Shown here: piece by piece, positions 33,013 through 41,110 of the stretch
How positions within the stretch are numbered: position 1 is the first letter of the stretch
How the letters are laid out: every line of letters starts with the position of its first letter
Made by a program: the position numbers and the translations under genes
Source: Streptomyces sp. A1277
GTDB lineage: Bacteria > Actinomycetota > Actinomycetes > Streptomycetales > Streptomycetaceae
Assembly: GCF_004795015.1 (NCBI RefSeq)
Contig: NZ_SSBI01000042.1
Location: 1 to 64,000 of the forward strand
Length of the DNA stretch: 64,000 nucleotides
Direction of reading: 5' to 3'
The notes under the pieces: model-generated
The model's database searches: none
What the model was told of the DNA's origin: nothing
What the model saw: the letters and a program-made list of their open reading frames with translations, nothing else

Positions 33013-33411
33013 TCAGTTGTCGTTGTGCTGGCGTCGCCGGGCGGCTTCGCGCTGTGCTTCAATCGCGGCCGCCGTCGCGGCGGGGATCAGTGCGACCTTG
33101 ATGCCGTGGTTGTCGACGTCCTTGTCCCGGGCGAGCTCGTCCTGCTTGTCCGCGATGACCTGGCAGCCGACGCACCGCTGGACAGTGACCGCGTACGCGT
33201 CTTCCTCGTCGGGGCCGCCGTGATCCCAGTCGTCGTACCGGGTGTTGCACTGCGGGCACACGGTCCGCTGGTACTCCAGGAAGGCAAGCGCCTTCGCCCG
33301 GTCCCGGGCCGTCCAGGTCCCGTCACCGATGCCCCGGAACTGGCTGTGCGGGATACCCCACCTGTCGCACAGGGCGAGCTCACCGCGTAGACGCTCATCC
33401 CGGATCAGCCT
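33013..33411 (-). CDS. Frameshift extension of tail assembly chaperone (T part)
   Basis: This frame is reached by a -1 shift at the GGGAAAA site (33411-33417) near the end of the upstream chaperone gene, giving a G-T fusion with 132 extra residues beginning RLIRDERLRGELAL. The frame is also open upstream to 33450 but lacks its own good start. It contains CPQC and CVGC pairs, likely zinc-binding. In siphoviruses the fusion protein binds the tape measure and recruits the tube protein. Located just before the tape-measure gene, as expected. Confidence 0.8.
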   Translation of the reverse strand, partial: RLIRDERLRGELALCDRWGIPHSQFRGIGDGTWTARDRAKALAFLEYQRTVCPQCNTRYDDWDHGGPDEEDAYAVTVQRCVGCQVIADKQDELARDKDVDNHGIKVALIPAATAAAIEAQREAARRRQHNDN

Positions 33412-33956
33412 TTTCCCAGGTCCATGCGGGTCGTCTGCTGCACACCCCATGCCGTGCCGAAGAGCTCGGCGGCCTCGGCCTCACCCCAGGTGTCGAGGTA
33501 GTCCCGGGCGTCCTCCACCGTGATCCCGTCGACCGAAGAGGCGGACACCAGCTCGGGCCCGAGGGAGTCGACGTCGAACTCCAGGTCGTCCTCGGCCTGC
33601 TCCTCCGTCGCCGGGTGCGCTCTCTTCAGTGCCTCGAACGCCTTGCGTGGCAGGGCCCGGAACGTGAGGACGATCGCCACCTCGTCGAACGCGGCCTGCG
33701 CCGCTTCCAGGTCGGCCCGCGCGGACACAACCGCAGCCTGCGCCGCCTTGTCGTCCGGGGACTCCTTGGCCTGGTCCTCAAGCCGGCGGAGCGTGTACCG
33801 GGCGACCTCCAGGCCCTTCTTGACGTCGAGGTCGTCGCAGATCGTCAGCTTGGCTGTGGGGCGGGTGCGGGCCCGGAGGCGTTCCTGGGTGGCGGCCCAG
33901 TGGGCGTCGGCGGCAACGGCGGCGGCCGGCGGGGCGGGGGTGGTCTTGGTGGGCAT
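33405..33956 (-). CDS. Tail assembly chaperone (G part)
   Basis: 183 aa. A helical, acidic protein with PTAKLTICDDLDVKKGLEVARYTL, a coiled coil (about 55-92) and VLTFRALPRKAFEALKRAHP, typical of the shorter chaperone of actinophages. It ends MDLGKG-stop with the slippery heptamer three codons before the stop. Position between major tail and tape-measure genes is diagnostic. Confidence 0.85.
   Translation of the reverse strand: MPTKTTPAPPAAAVAADAHWAATQERLRARTRPTAKLTICDDLDVKKGLEVARYTLRRLEDQAKESPDDKAAQAAVVSARADLEAAQAAFDEVAIVLTFRALPRKAFEALKRAHPATEEQAEDDLEFDVDSLGPELVSASSVDGITVEDARDYLDTWGEAEAAELFGTAWGVQQTTRMDLGKG
33411..33417 (-). promoter_or_regulatory. Programmed -1 frameshift site GGGAAAA
   Basis: On the coding strand the codons CTG GGA AAA GGC TGA contain G_GGA_AAA, a canonical X_XXY_YYZ heptamer. 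A -1 slip gives GGA AAA then AGG CTG ATC, entering the open downstream frame exactly. This is the standard arrangement for siphovirus tail chaperones. Confidence 0.85.
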
Positions 33957-33974
33957 GGTGGTCCTCCGTCAAAA

Positions 33975-34016
33975 GGGGAAGGGGACCCGGCCGGGCGCCA
34001 ACGGGCGCCCCTTCCC
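33975..34016 (-). terminator. Strong hairpin downstream of the major tail gene
   Basis: GGGCGCC (33993-33999) pairs with GGCGCCC (34004-34010) around AACG, and an outer GGGAAGGGG can pair with CCCCTTCCC. It lies between the major tail gene and the chaperone gene and could reduce read-through so that tube protein is made in excess. Confidence 0.5.
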
Positions 34017-34056
34017 GAACGTCGTCGGGCCCGGCCGGGAGTAGGGAGGGGGTGGA

Positions 34057-34536
34057 TCAGCCGCCGCCGGCCGCGGGAATGGCGGCGTTGAACAGGGGCC
34101 TGTCGGTGATGGCGAACGCGACGACAATCTTCGCGGCCTCGTTGTCGAGGGTGATCGCCGCCGAGTTCGACGAGACCGCCACCGGGAACACGTCCATGCC
34201 GGGCGACGCCGGGTTCATGCCCTTCCGGCAGATCACGATGAACCCGGTGGTGCCCTTCGCGAGGTCACTCTCGATGTCGTCGAGGGTGAGGTCCTCGTAG
34301 AACGTGATGCTGGAGTCGGCCGCGGAGTCGTCGCCGGAGATCTTCGACACGAACGTGGACGCCATATCGGGTGTCTCAATCATCTGGTTCTCCAGAGAGA
34401 ACCCGTCGACGGCGGCGATCTGGCGGCTGTAGTCGGTGCCGCCGGTCAGCTCGACGGACGTCGGCATGTACCCGGCGTCGGCGATCGTCTCCACGAAGAG
34501 GATCTTCGTGACGCCCTTGCGCTGGAACCTGGCCAT
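34057..34536 (-). CDS. Major tail (tube) protein
   Basis: 159 aa. Beta-rich with SVELTGGTDYSRQIAAVDGFSL, a FYEDLTLDDIESDLAKGTTGFIVI segment and AAKIVVAFAITDRP, the pattern of actinophage tube proteins. Position between the tail-terminator-like gene and the chaperone pair supports this. Confidence 0.85.
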   Translation of the reverse strand: MARFQRKGVTKILFVETIADAGYMPTSVELTGGTDYSRQIAAVDGFSLENQMIETPDMASTFVSKISGDDSAADSSITFYEDLTLDDIESDLAKGTTGFIVICRKGMNPASPGMDVFPVAVSSNSAAITLDNEAAKIVVAFAITDRPLFNAAIPAAGGG

Positions 34537-34638
34537 GGTGGTGGACCCCTCGTCCTCACATGTGGTGTGGGTGCGGCCACCTGCGTGGTGGCGTCCGCGT
34601 GGGGTCCCGCCGCGGTGCGGTCGTGCGGCCTGACAGGG

Positions 34639-35085
34639 TCAGGCAGGGGTCAGGTCGAACTTGAACCTGATCACGTAATTGATGATGCCATCCGTGGGGT
34701 CGTTTGTTCCCCCCGGTTCGACGTCCACGGACCGGCACATGATGGAAACGCCGGGCACCGTGATGGGGCTGGTCCACTGCCCGGTCATTACGTCGCGGCC
34801 GAGGATGGCCTTCTTCGCCTTGTCGACGAGCCACTCGGCCTGGTCGACGCTGCCGGTGGAGCCGGGTCGGGCCGGGTCGGGCCCGGACACGCACGTCACC
34901 TGGTACACGAAGCTCGCGTCTTCGTTCTCGTCGGCGAGCGGTGCCCCGCTGACCGTGCCGTCGAGGCTGTACAGCACGTAGTACGGGGCCTTCGCCTCCG
35001 GCATTCGCCCGATACCGACGGGCATGCCGGTCCCGACCGCCAGAGCGGCGGCGAGGGCCTTCGTGAAGGGGCGGCGCTCGATCAT
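34639..35085 (-). CDS. Tail terminator-like protein, 148 aa
   Basis: The ATG overlaps the stop of the small gene upstream. Mixed alpha/beta with YYVLYSLDGTVSGAPLADENEDASFVYQVTCV and a C-terminal INYVIRFKFDLTPA, the layout of head-tail joining tail-terminator proteins. It would cap the tail tube. Assigned by pattern and order. Confidence 0.65.
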   Translation of the reverse strand: MIERRPFTKALAAALAVGTGMPVGIGRMPEAKAPYYVLYSLDGTVSGAPLADENEDASFVYQVTCVSGPDPARPGSTGSVDQAEWLVDKAKKAILGRDVMTGQWTSPITVPGVSIMCRSVDVEPGGTNDPTDGIINYVIRFKFDLTPA

Positions 35086-35258
35086 CGGCCCCCCTCGTGT
35101 AGTTCGCGGCCATCGAGCGAGTTGTGCACGACGATCCAGTTCACTGACCCGTCGTCCCCCTTCTCAGGCCGGGTCTGTGGGCCGCACACGCAATCGGCTT
35201 GCCCGGTGGCGTCATGTTCGATCAGGTCACCGATGGGCTCTACGTGGTAGCTGCTCAC
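35082..35258 (-). CDS. Small hypothetical protein, 58 aa
   Basis: GTG at 35258 with GGAGG upstream, overlapping genes on both sides. Contains CVCGP and a strand NWIVVHNSLDG. Too short to classify, but position and ribosome site show it is translated with the connector genes. Confidence 0.6.
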   Translation of the reverse strand: MSSYHVEPIGDLIEHDATGQADCVCGPQTRPEKGDDGSVNWIVVHNSLDGRELHEGGR

Positions 35259-35644
35259 CGGAGCACCTCCGCGACCGCGTACCGCATCTCCATCAGCAGC
35301 GTCGCCCCGATGAAGTCGATCGCCGGGCCGACATGCGGGAACGGGGGCTGGTGGTAGAGGCGTCCGAGGCTGTCCGTCATGCCCATGAACCCGAACTCCA
35401 GGCGGCGCCCTTGGGGGGCGTTGGTGCCGATGGTGCACATGGCCCCGTGCGGCAGGCGCCGCGTCTTCGTCTCCCACGAGTTGCGGTAGGCGCCGGTGAT
35501 GACGTTCGGGCCCGGCCGGCCGGACGCGTTGCCCCTGATTCTGGCCCGGCCGACTTCCCCGGTGTGCTGGACGGCCCGGTGGATGGCGGGCCCGACCTGT
35601 TTCGCGGCGTGGTCGAGGCGGTCGGCGAGCTGTTCCGGTGTCAT
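35255..35644 (-). CDS. HK97 gp10-like head-tail connector
   Basis: 129 aa from the ATG at 35644. The start MTPEQLADRLDHAAKQVGPAI, then GEVGRARIRGNASGR and a C-terminal RYAVAEVLR helix follow the HK97 gp10 family, which contributes to head-tail joining and neck stability. Overlaps both neighbours. Confidence 0.75.
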   Translation of the reverse strand: MTPEQLADRLDHAAKQVGPAIHRAVQHTGEVGRARIRGNASGRPGPNVITGAYRNSWETKTRRLPHGAMCTIGTNAPQGRRLEFGFMGMTDSLGRLYHQPPFPHVGPAIDFIGATLLMEMRYAVAEVLR

Positions 35645-36093
35645 GCCGCTGCACCCCCTGCCGGTTCCTGGTTCTGGTCGAGGGGGGTGATGCGTACGAC
35701 TTCGACGGTTCCGGCGCGTCCGGGGTCCTGGCACGTCCAGGACCGTCCGAGGAGCGCGGTCCGGGCGGTGTCGTGCACGGCGACGACAGTGACGATGGCG
35801 TCCTTAGGGGCGATGGGGGCGGCGAGGGGGGTGAGGAGCCGGTACCGGGACGTTGTCTCCTGCGTCCACGGCGTGAGGGCTCCGGGGGTCGCGGAGAGTT
35901 CCTGCGCGCTGCTGCCCTGCACCGCACCCGGGCCGTCGTACAGGACCTCGTCGGGCGGGTATTCGAGCTGCCCGGTGTCCTCGTTGAGGACCGGGTCTGC
36001 GGTGGAGGGGACGCTGATGCGGACGGTGTCGATGCAGATGTTGTCCTCGACCCAGGCGACGACTCCGGCGAGTGCCCCGTCGAGCCCGGCCAT
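35641..36093 (-). CDS. Head closure protein (DUF6093-like)
   Basis: 150 aa. DTVRISVPSTADPVLNEDTGQLEYPPDEVLYDGPGAVQ matches the DUF6093 pattern of actinophage neck proteins, followed by SRYRLLTPLAAP and VVAVHDTARTALLGRSW beta strands. It overlaps the connector gene downstream and abuts the one upstream. Confidence 0.7.
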   Translation of the reverse strand: MAGLDGALAGVVAWVEDNICIDTVRISVPSTADPVLNEDTGQLEYPPDEVLYDGPGAVQGSSAQELSATPGALTPWTQETTSRYRLLTPLAAPIAPKDAIVTVVAVHDTARTALLGRSWTCQDPGRAGTVEVVRITPLDQNQEPAGGAAA

Positions 36094-36476
36094 CAGTTCC
36101 TCCCCAGGGCCCAGTCGGCGAGCTGCCGCAGCATCGCGACGGTGAGTTCGTGACTGCTGCCGTCGAGGTCGTCACGCTCCAGCGCGACCCGTTCCAAGGC
36201 CCCCGGGTCGATCCCTTGGAGGAATGCGGCCACGGCCTGCCCAGCGTCCTGGCCAGGGTCGGCGACGGCGACGCGGGCAAGGCCCTGCCACTGAACGTGG
36301 TCGGGCTGCCGGGTGTGGAGGATCAGCGTCGGCAGGGCGGCCGCGACGTCGTGTTCCAGGACGTACCCGGTGACCTGGCCGGACGGAATCAGCTCCCCGT
36401 TCAGGCGGATCGCTGCCTGGCCGGGCTGGGCGTCGATGCTCACCCCGTATGCGGACGGCTCGGCGGGCTCGGTCAT
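36093..36476 (-). CDS. Hypothetical neck-region protein, 127 aa
   Basis: ATG at 36476. Beta-rich N-terminal half (YGVSIDAQPGQAAIRLNGELIPSGQVTGYVLEHDV) and helical C-terminal half. Placed between the membrane-protein gene and the head-closure gene in an overlapping series, so likely part of the head-tail connector set. Family not recognised. Confidence 0.6.
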   Translation of the reverse strand: MTEPAEPSAYGVSIDAQPGQAAIRLNGELIPSGQVTGYVLEHDVAAALPTLILHTRQPDHVQWQGLARVAVADPGQDAGQAVAAFLQGIDPGALERVALERDDLDGSSHELTVAMLRQLADWALGRN

Positions 36477-36676
36477 GACTTCTTCGCCTCCTCTTCGGCA
36501 CGGCTGGCCTTCGCGGCAGACAGGTGACTCGCTCCGTTGGCGTACAGGCTCATCGCAGCCACCCACAGCACGGACTCCTTCCACCACAACAGGGTCGGGA
36601 TGAGGAGCAGCACCCAGACGGCAACCATGACGTAGTGGAAGCGGGCGGCAGTCACGCTGCACTTCTTTCTCTGCAC
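36473..36676 (-). CDS. Small two-helix membrane protein, 67 aa
   Basis: Two hydrophobic helices at about residues 15-30 and 35-46 with a charged C-terminal tail. A membrane protein within the head-tail connector genes is unexpected; it could be a moron or help virion assembly at the membrane. Overlaps the gene downstream by four bases. Confidence 0.55.
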   Translation of the reverse strand: MQRKKCSVTAARFHYVMVAVWVLLLIPTLLWWKESVLWVAAMSLYANGASHLSAAKASRAEEEAKKS

Positions 36677-36713
36677 TGATCACAGGCGCAGGCAGCGTCA
36701 GAATCGATGGCGG

Positions 36714-37568
36714 TCATGCCGGGTCTCCGGATTCAATGTCGGTGCGGCCGTTGAGGTCAGGGCGGGGAATCCAGGCCCGTATGCAACCGTGGTGGGCAAT
36801 GGGGTACATGGATGCTTCGTCGATGCTGCGGATCGTTCCGTCGGCGTGGTCCGTATCCGGATGTGAGACGAATCCGCACTCCGGTCCGTCTACGCACTGC
36901 ATCCATTCGGCGTCCAGCTCCCACCGGGCGGTGTTGATCGCCCCAGCGTTCGCGGCGGTGACGCCCTGCCACATCAGGGCGGACCGGGCCCAGGACTCGA
37001 CGGGGTGCCGGGACTGGTCGGCGTAGATGACCGTGGCCAGGGGGTGCTCGGCGGCGAGGCGGCGAGCGTTGATCCCGTCATGCTGGCGCCCGGCGGCGAC
37101 TTCGCGGGCGGCATCCCGCGCAGCGCGGGCGAACGCCTGCGCGCGGCGGACGGCTTCCTCGACGCGGCGGATCAGGTCGACGTAGAACGTGGCGGTGATC
37201 GGGGTCAGGGCTGCCTGGTGGTCTGCTGTCCACTGGAACAGGGCCACGTCTCGCTGGGCGCGGCGCAGGGCATGCAAGGCGCCGTCCCGGTACGCGACCG
37301 GGAGATCGGTGGCCGCCCACCGCTCGATCAGGGCCCGGAGTTCGCGGTCGAATTTGGCGACCTGCTGGTTGAAGTCGGCGACTGCCGCCCGGATGCGTGG
37401 TGTGGCGCCGAGGCCGGGGCGGATGCGTTCCAGGGTGCGGAGCAAGGCGTCCTGGGCGATGGCCAGGGTGGCCCAGGTGCGGGTGAGGCGGGTCAGGAGC
37501 ACGGCGATGAGCGCGAGGAGTTCCTGATGCTGGTCGGTTCGCTCGGCGACCGGGGTGGGGGTGGTCAT
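36714..37568 (-). CDS. Minor head protein (MuF-like)
   Basis: 284 aa. A long helical N-terminal part (1-215) and a C-terminal Cys/His segment (MQCVDGPECGFVSHPDTDHADGTI then YPIAHHGCIRAWI) resemble the head-morphogenesis proteins related to Mu gpF/SPP1 gp7, which attach to the portal inside the capsid. The gene lies a little after the capsid genes rather than beside the portal. Assignment is probable. Confidence 0.65.
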   Translation of the reverse strand: MTTPTPVAERTDQHQELLALIAVLLTRLTRTWATLAIAQDALLRTLERIRPGLGATPRIRAAVADFNQQVAKFDRELRALIERWAATDLPVAYRDGALHALRRAQRDVALFQWTADHQAALTPITATFYVDLIRRVEEAVRRAQAFARAARDAAREVAAGRQHDGINARRLAAEHPLATVIYADQSRHPVESWARSALMWQGVTAANAGAINTARWELDAEWMQCVDGPECGFVSHPDTDHADGTIRSIDEASMYPIAHHGCIRAWIPRPDLNGRTDIESGDPA

Positions 37569-37897
37569 CGGCGGGGCCGCTCGACGAGCTGAATCAGCCC
37601 GAACCCGTCGGCGCTGGTGTCGTCGTCGGCGGGGTCGTCGGGGGCTGGGGGTTCACCGGCGATGAGCGCGGCCAACTGCCGCTCGTACGCCTTGATGGTC
37701 TCCGTGTAGGACACGGACACGACGCCGGACACGGTCACCTTGTCGGGCTGACCGCGTAGTGCGGCAAGGCGTTCCCGGGTTACCTCGATCGCTACGGCGC
37801 GCCCGGACCGAAGCCGCGCGTACCGCAGATCCAGGTCGGCCGCATCGGTGGCCTTGCCCAGCTCGGAGAGCAGCCAGGCTCGTACGGCTGTGTCCAC
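37565..37897 (-). CDS. Head-tail connector-region protein, 110 aa
   Basis: GTG start at 37897. A helical N-terminus (DTAVRAWLLSELGKATDAADLDLRYARL) and an acidic C-terminal tail. Proteins with this start are found directly after capsid genes in actinophages, sometimes as adaptor proteins. Overlaps the minor head gene by four bases. Confidence 0.6.
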   Translation of the reverse strand: MDTAVRAWLLSELGKATDAADLDLRYARLRSGRAVAIEVTRERLAALRGQPDKVTVSGVVSVSYTETIKAYERQLAALIAGEPPAPDDPADDDTSADGFGLIQLVERPRR

Positions 37898-37938
37898 CAG
37901 GTCCTCCGGTCGGGTTGGGGCGGGGAAGGGGTGCAGGT

Positions 37939-37977
37939 GCGGGCCCGGCCTGGCGCCCCACCAGGGGCCGGGCCCGC
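37939..37977 (-). terminator. Strong hairpin after the capsid genes
   Basis: A perfect 12-bp stem (GCGGGCCCGGCC with GGCCGGGCCCGC) lies directly downstream of the gene ending at 37984. Placed to reduce transcription beyond the highly expressed capsid genes. Confidence 0.75.
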
Positions 37978-37983
37978 CTCCGC

Positions 37984-38367
37984 TTATTGGCCGTCGGTGC
38001 CCTCAGCGGCGGCCGTCCGGCCCCGGGCCGGCTTACGGGCCGCGCGCTTGGCGGCCGGCTTGGTGTCGTCGGAGTCGTCGCCCTGGTCGGGCTGCTCGTC
38101 GTCGGACTGGAGGTCAGCGGTACCGTCCGGGGCGCCGCCATTGGCGCCGTCCTGGCCGGTGGCGCCGTCGCCGTTTCCCCCGCCGTCCTTCTCGCCGTCG
38201 CCAGCGAGGTGCTTCTTGACGGCGGCGGGCAGCTTCCCGCCCTCCCAGCACGCGGGGTTCGTCACCAGCACCGCGTACTGCGGTGCCGGGGTCTCTCCCG
38301 CGCGCAGGAGGATGTCCTGGTGCTTGGCCGGGTCCCTCACGAACACGGCTCGTGCGAGCTTGGCCAT
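37984..38367 (-). CDS. Hypothetical protein with acidic tail, 127 aa
   Basis: A short folded start (ARAVFVRDPAKHQDILLRAGETPAPQYAVLVTNPACW) is followed by a long Gly/Asp/Ala-rich disordered region ending in a basic stretch (PAAKRAARKPARGR). Found three bases downstream of the major capsid gene stop-start region; such proteins are common after actinophage capsid genes but have no known role. Confidence 0.65.
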   Translation of the reverse strand: MAKLARAVFVRDPAKHQDILLRAGETPAPQYAVLVTNPACWEGGKLPAAVKKHLAGDGEKDGGGNGDGATGQDGANGGAPDGTADLQSDDEQPDQGDDSDDTKPAAKRAARKPARGRTAAAEGTDGQ

Positions 38368-38370
38368 GGG

Positions 38371-39438
38371 TCAGTCCTCCGACAGCACCGTGGCGCTGAT
38401 GTGGAAGTTGTTGACGTACAGGACCGGCATCGCAACCGCGTTGGCCGTGGTGGAGAACTGCACCGGGTTCTCCTTCTTCTCGTACGAGACGTACATGCCC
38501 GGCTCGCGAGACGCCTCCAGGCCCGGGTTCTCGTCCGTGTCGAGGTTGTCCTGCTCGGCGGTGACGCCGTACTGGGTCTGCGCCCACTGCTCCGGGTTCG
38601 GGGGGACCATGGCCCACAGGGACTCGGGGGTGGTGCGGACGTACTGGTCGTCGGACCAGACCTGCTCGTCGTAGATCTCGATCGGCGGCAGGTTCCAGCG
38701 GGCGCGGACGGCGTTGACGTCCGGCGGCGACAGGGTCGTGGAGGGGGTGGTGTCCGGGCTGGAGGAGTTCCAGAACGCGGTCCGGTACTCCAGGTTCGAC
38801 GCCAGGACGGACGCGGCGCGCTCGGAGGTGATGACCCGGGCGGGCTTGGGGGCTCCGACGGACTTGAGGTAGCGGATCCATGCCTGCTCGTCGGTGAGCG
38901 GGGTTGCGCCGTCCTGGTCCCACGGGGTTGCGGCGACGGGCTTGTTCTCGTCGGGGACGTTCCAGTCGACGTCGAGCCAGTCGCCCATACCTCCGATGCC
39001 GGGGAGCTTGACGACGCCGGTGGTGAGAAGTTCGCCGGCTGCGATCTCCATGGCGCTCTTGATGGAGGTGAAGTGGCGTTCCAGGTCGTCGTAGAGCTGG
39101 TCGATGAACTCCTGATCGTCCGCGCCGCGGCGGGCGTTGAACAGGATGAGGGAAAGTTCCCCCATCTCCAGGGTCTGGCCGACCGGGGGCAGCATGCCCT
39201 CGTTGACGACTCGCTCGGCCTGCCGCTTCGCGAGGGCGTGCGGGGTGTCGAAGGCCCGGAACTTCGCGGCGTTGATGCGCCGCTTGTTCGACTCGATGCG
39301 GAACTTCGGCCCGTAGATCTTCCGCTCGGGGATGACGGACTGAGTGAGGGCGTAGTTGTTCGGGGTGGGGAGCCCGTTGATGTACGCGTTGATGTCTTCC
39401 GGCGTGACGTTCCGCAGGAGACGGTCGAGGGTGCTCAT
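38371..39438 (-). CDS. Major capsid protein
   Basis: 355 aa. The sequence has the features of the lambda gpE-like capsid family: KIYGPKFRIESNKRRINAAKFRAFDTP, EMGELSLILFN, a long helix DDQEFIDQLYDDLERHFTSIKSAMEIAAGELLTTGVV, and TSERAASVLASN. It follows the decoration protein and precedes a strong terminator. The fold is of the HK97 type by family knowledge. Confidence 0.9.
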   Translation of the reverse strand: MSTLDRLLRNVTPEDINAYINGLPTPNNYALTQSVIPERKIYGPKFRIESNKRRINAAKFRAFDTPHALAKRQAERVVNEGMLPPVGQTLEMGELSLILFNARRGADDQEFIDQLYDDLERHFTSIKSAMEIAAGELLTTGVVKLPGIGGMGDWLDVDWNVPDENKPVAATPWDQDGATPLTDEQAWIRYLKSVGAPKPARVITSERAASVLASNLEYRTAFWNSSSPDTTPSTTLSPPDVNAVRARWNLPPIEIYDEQVWSDDQYVRTTPESLWAMVPPNPEQWAQTQYGVTAEQDNLDTDENPGLEASREPGMYVSYEKKENPVQFSTTANAVAMPVLYVNNFHISATVLSED

Positions 39439-39453
39439 GGTCGGTCTCCTTGC

Positions 39454-40200
39454 TTACCGGTAGTGGATGCTGACGCCGGGCGCGACGCTGGTGACGTCGG
39501 TCGGGTCGAAGGGAATGGGGCACTTGTCGGCGAAGACCTCGCCGTGCCACAGGAGCGCCCCGGACGTCTTGGTGGAGCCGGGGGCGAACAGGGACTCGGT
39601 GGCGAGGAAGCCGGCGAGGACCTCGGTACCGTCGGACGCGGTCGCGGTCCCGCCGGCGGTGGCGGTGGCGATGGTGACGGCGGGGCTGGTGCCGCCGGTC
39701 AGGTTCGTCGCGGACGCGGTCATCGCGGCGACGTCGTCGCCCATGAACTGGCCGCCGAACGTCACGGCCATGGCCGTGCCCGGGTGGGGGCCGCCGGTGA
39801 CGGTGAGGTCTCCGGCGTCGATGTTCGACAGGTTTTCCAGGGCAGTCTTCACCTGGGCGGCGGTCGCGTTGTACGGGATCGCCGCGGTGGTCTGCCCGGA
39901 CCAGGTCAGGGTGTAGGTGCCGCCGGTGGGGGTGCCGGTGACGGTGACGGTCTGGACCTCGGACGTGGGCCCCGAGTAAGGGGCGTACAGGCCAGTCGCC
40001 TTGATCTTGCCGAGCGGAAGTCCGGACTTGATGACGTTCCGCGGCTGGAATGCGGTGCCGGGCTCGTAGTGAACCCCGGAGACGAACTTCGTCAGGTCCA
40101 GGGCGATGGTGTTGGCGTCGTGGACGCCGACGAGGGAGGCGAGCCACGGCCGGTCGGCGGTGGCTTCCTCGCTCGTGCGCATGGGCTGGAAGTCGTTCAC
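39454..40200 (-). CDS. Capsid decoration protein with inserted Ig-like domain
   Basis: 248 aa from a GTG. The ends (YEPGTAFQPRNVIKSGLPLGKIKATGLYAPY and EVLAGFLATESLFAPG...GALLWHGEVF) look like a lambda gpD-type decoration protein. Between them, about residues 80-180, lies an inserted module rich in Thr/Gly (TLTWSGQTTAAIPYNATAAQVKTAL, NIDAGDLTVTGG, AVTFGG) of a kind found in many surface proteins. The start site may be masked by an RNA hairpin (40201-40269). The insert probably projects from the capsid surface. Confidence 0.8.
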   Translation of the reverse strand: MNDFQPMRTSEEATADRPWLASLVGVHDANTIALDLTKFVSGVHYEPGTAFQPRNVIKSGLPLGKIKATGLYAPYSGPTSEVQTVTVTGTPTGGTYTLTWSGQTTAAIPYNATAAQVKTALENLSNIDAGDLTVTGGPHPGTAMAVTFGGQFMGDDVAAMTASATNLTGGTSPAVTIATATAGGTATASDGTEVLAGFLATESLFAPGSTKTSGALLWHGEVFADKCPIPFDPTDVTSVAPGVSIHYR

Positions 40201-40269
40201 TGCCCTCTCCTCAGGGTGGTGTGCGTGTTTCAGGCGGCGCCGGCTGGTGGCGCGTCCACGAGGAGAGGG
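40201..40269 (-). promoter_or_regulatory. Possible ribosome-site-masking hairpin before the decoration gene
   Basis: The ribosome site GAGGAGAGGG (40203-40212, minus strand) is perfectly complementary to CCCTCTCCTC at 40260-40269, 10 bp, with 47 bases between them that can fold further. In the transcript this would hide the site and could couple translation to an upstream event. Seen in sequence; function is inferred. Confidence 0.5.
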
Positions 40270-40301
40270 GCGTGGTCCCGGGGTTTTGCGGGTGGTGCGG
40301 T

Positions 40302-41042
40302 CTAGGCGGCGTCGGCAGGGAGCTTCCCGCGGCGCTTGAGCATGGCGAGGCCGCGCTCGCCGGGCTTGGGCTGGTTGGCGCCGGGGCGCGGTACGCCTGC
40401 GGCGGGGAGCCCGGTGGGGGCCGGGGGTACGGCGGCGGGGTTGGGCTGCCTCGTTGTTCCGAAGAGTTCGGGTCGGCGCTGCTTGAGGGCGTCGGCGGCG
40501 GCCTGCACGTCCTCGTCGTCAGCGTCGTCGGCGACTCGGAGGAGTGCGGCGGCGTCGTCGAGGTCGTCGCCGGTTGCGCCGAGTCCTGCGAGGAGGGCGC
40601 GCCGGTTCGCGGTGCGCTCGCGGGCTTCGGCGGCCTTCTCGCGGGCTTCGGCTCGGGCTTCGCGGTCGGCGAGTTCGCGTTCCCGCTTCTGCTGCTCGCT
40701 CAGCTGGGCTTCCTTGGCCTTGCGGCCTTCCTCGATGAACGTCTTGGCGTCGTCGAGGTTCGAGAAGCCGAGGTCGGCGGCGACCTTTTCGAGTGCGGCC
40801 CGCGCACCGGCCCGTTCGCCCTGGGCCTTCTCCTTGGCTGCCAGGGCGATGAGTTCGTCCTGGGTGAAGGTGCGGGGCGTTGCGGGTGGGCCGGGCTTCG
40901 GGGGGTCCTGGGGGTTGGGGGTGCCACCGGCCGGCGGGTTTCCGCCGTCGTTGTAGAAGACGGACATGGCGGCTGCGCCGGTGTAGGGGTGCGCCCAGGC
41001 GGTGTTGTGCGGGGTGGGGCGGTGGAGCGTGGGGCGGCGCAT
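40302..41042 (-). CDS. Capsid scaffolding protein
   Basis: 246 aa from the ATG at 41042, which has GGGAGG about 10 bases upstream; ATG 41114 (overlapping the portal stop) and ATG 40967 are alternatives. A Pro-rich start is followed by a long charged coiled coil (about 60-145, ELADREARAEAREKAAEARERT) and a basic C-terminus (RGLAMLKRRGKL), the usual build of scaffolding proteins that bind capsid protein by their C-terminus. It precedes the decoration and capsid genes. Confidence 0.8.
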   Translation of the reverse strand: MRRPTLHRPTPHNTAWAHPYTGAAAMSVFYNDGGNPPAGGTPNPQDPPKPGPPATPRTFTQDELIALAAKEKAQGERAGARAALEKVAADLGFSNLDDAKTFIEEGRKAKEAQLSEQQKRERELADREARAEAREKAAEARERTANRRALLAGLGATGDDLDDAAALLRVADDADDEDVQAAADALKQRRPELFGTTRQPNPAAVPPAPTGLPAAGVPRPGANQPKPGERGLAMLKRRGKLPADAA

Positions 41043-41070
41043 GAGGGTACGTCCTCCCAAGGAGTTGTTG

Positions 41071-41086
41071 TCAGGCCCCGCGCCTG
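41071..41086 (-). promoter_or_regulatory. Late-gene intergenic element, copy 3
   Basis: TCAGGCCCCGCGCCTG; the same 15-base core is at 43019 and 45239. Here it is 29 bases upstream of the chosen scaffold start. On the transcript it reads CAGGCGCGGGGCCTGA, a 5-bp hairpin. Confidence 0.6.
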
Positions 41087-41110
41087 GGATCAAGGTAAGC
41101 ACGGGTTGCG

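Noticed and set aside
37759..40305. Plus-strand open frame of 848 codons
   Set aside because: Antisense to capsid, decoration and connector genes, which have clear homologies and ribosome sites.
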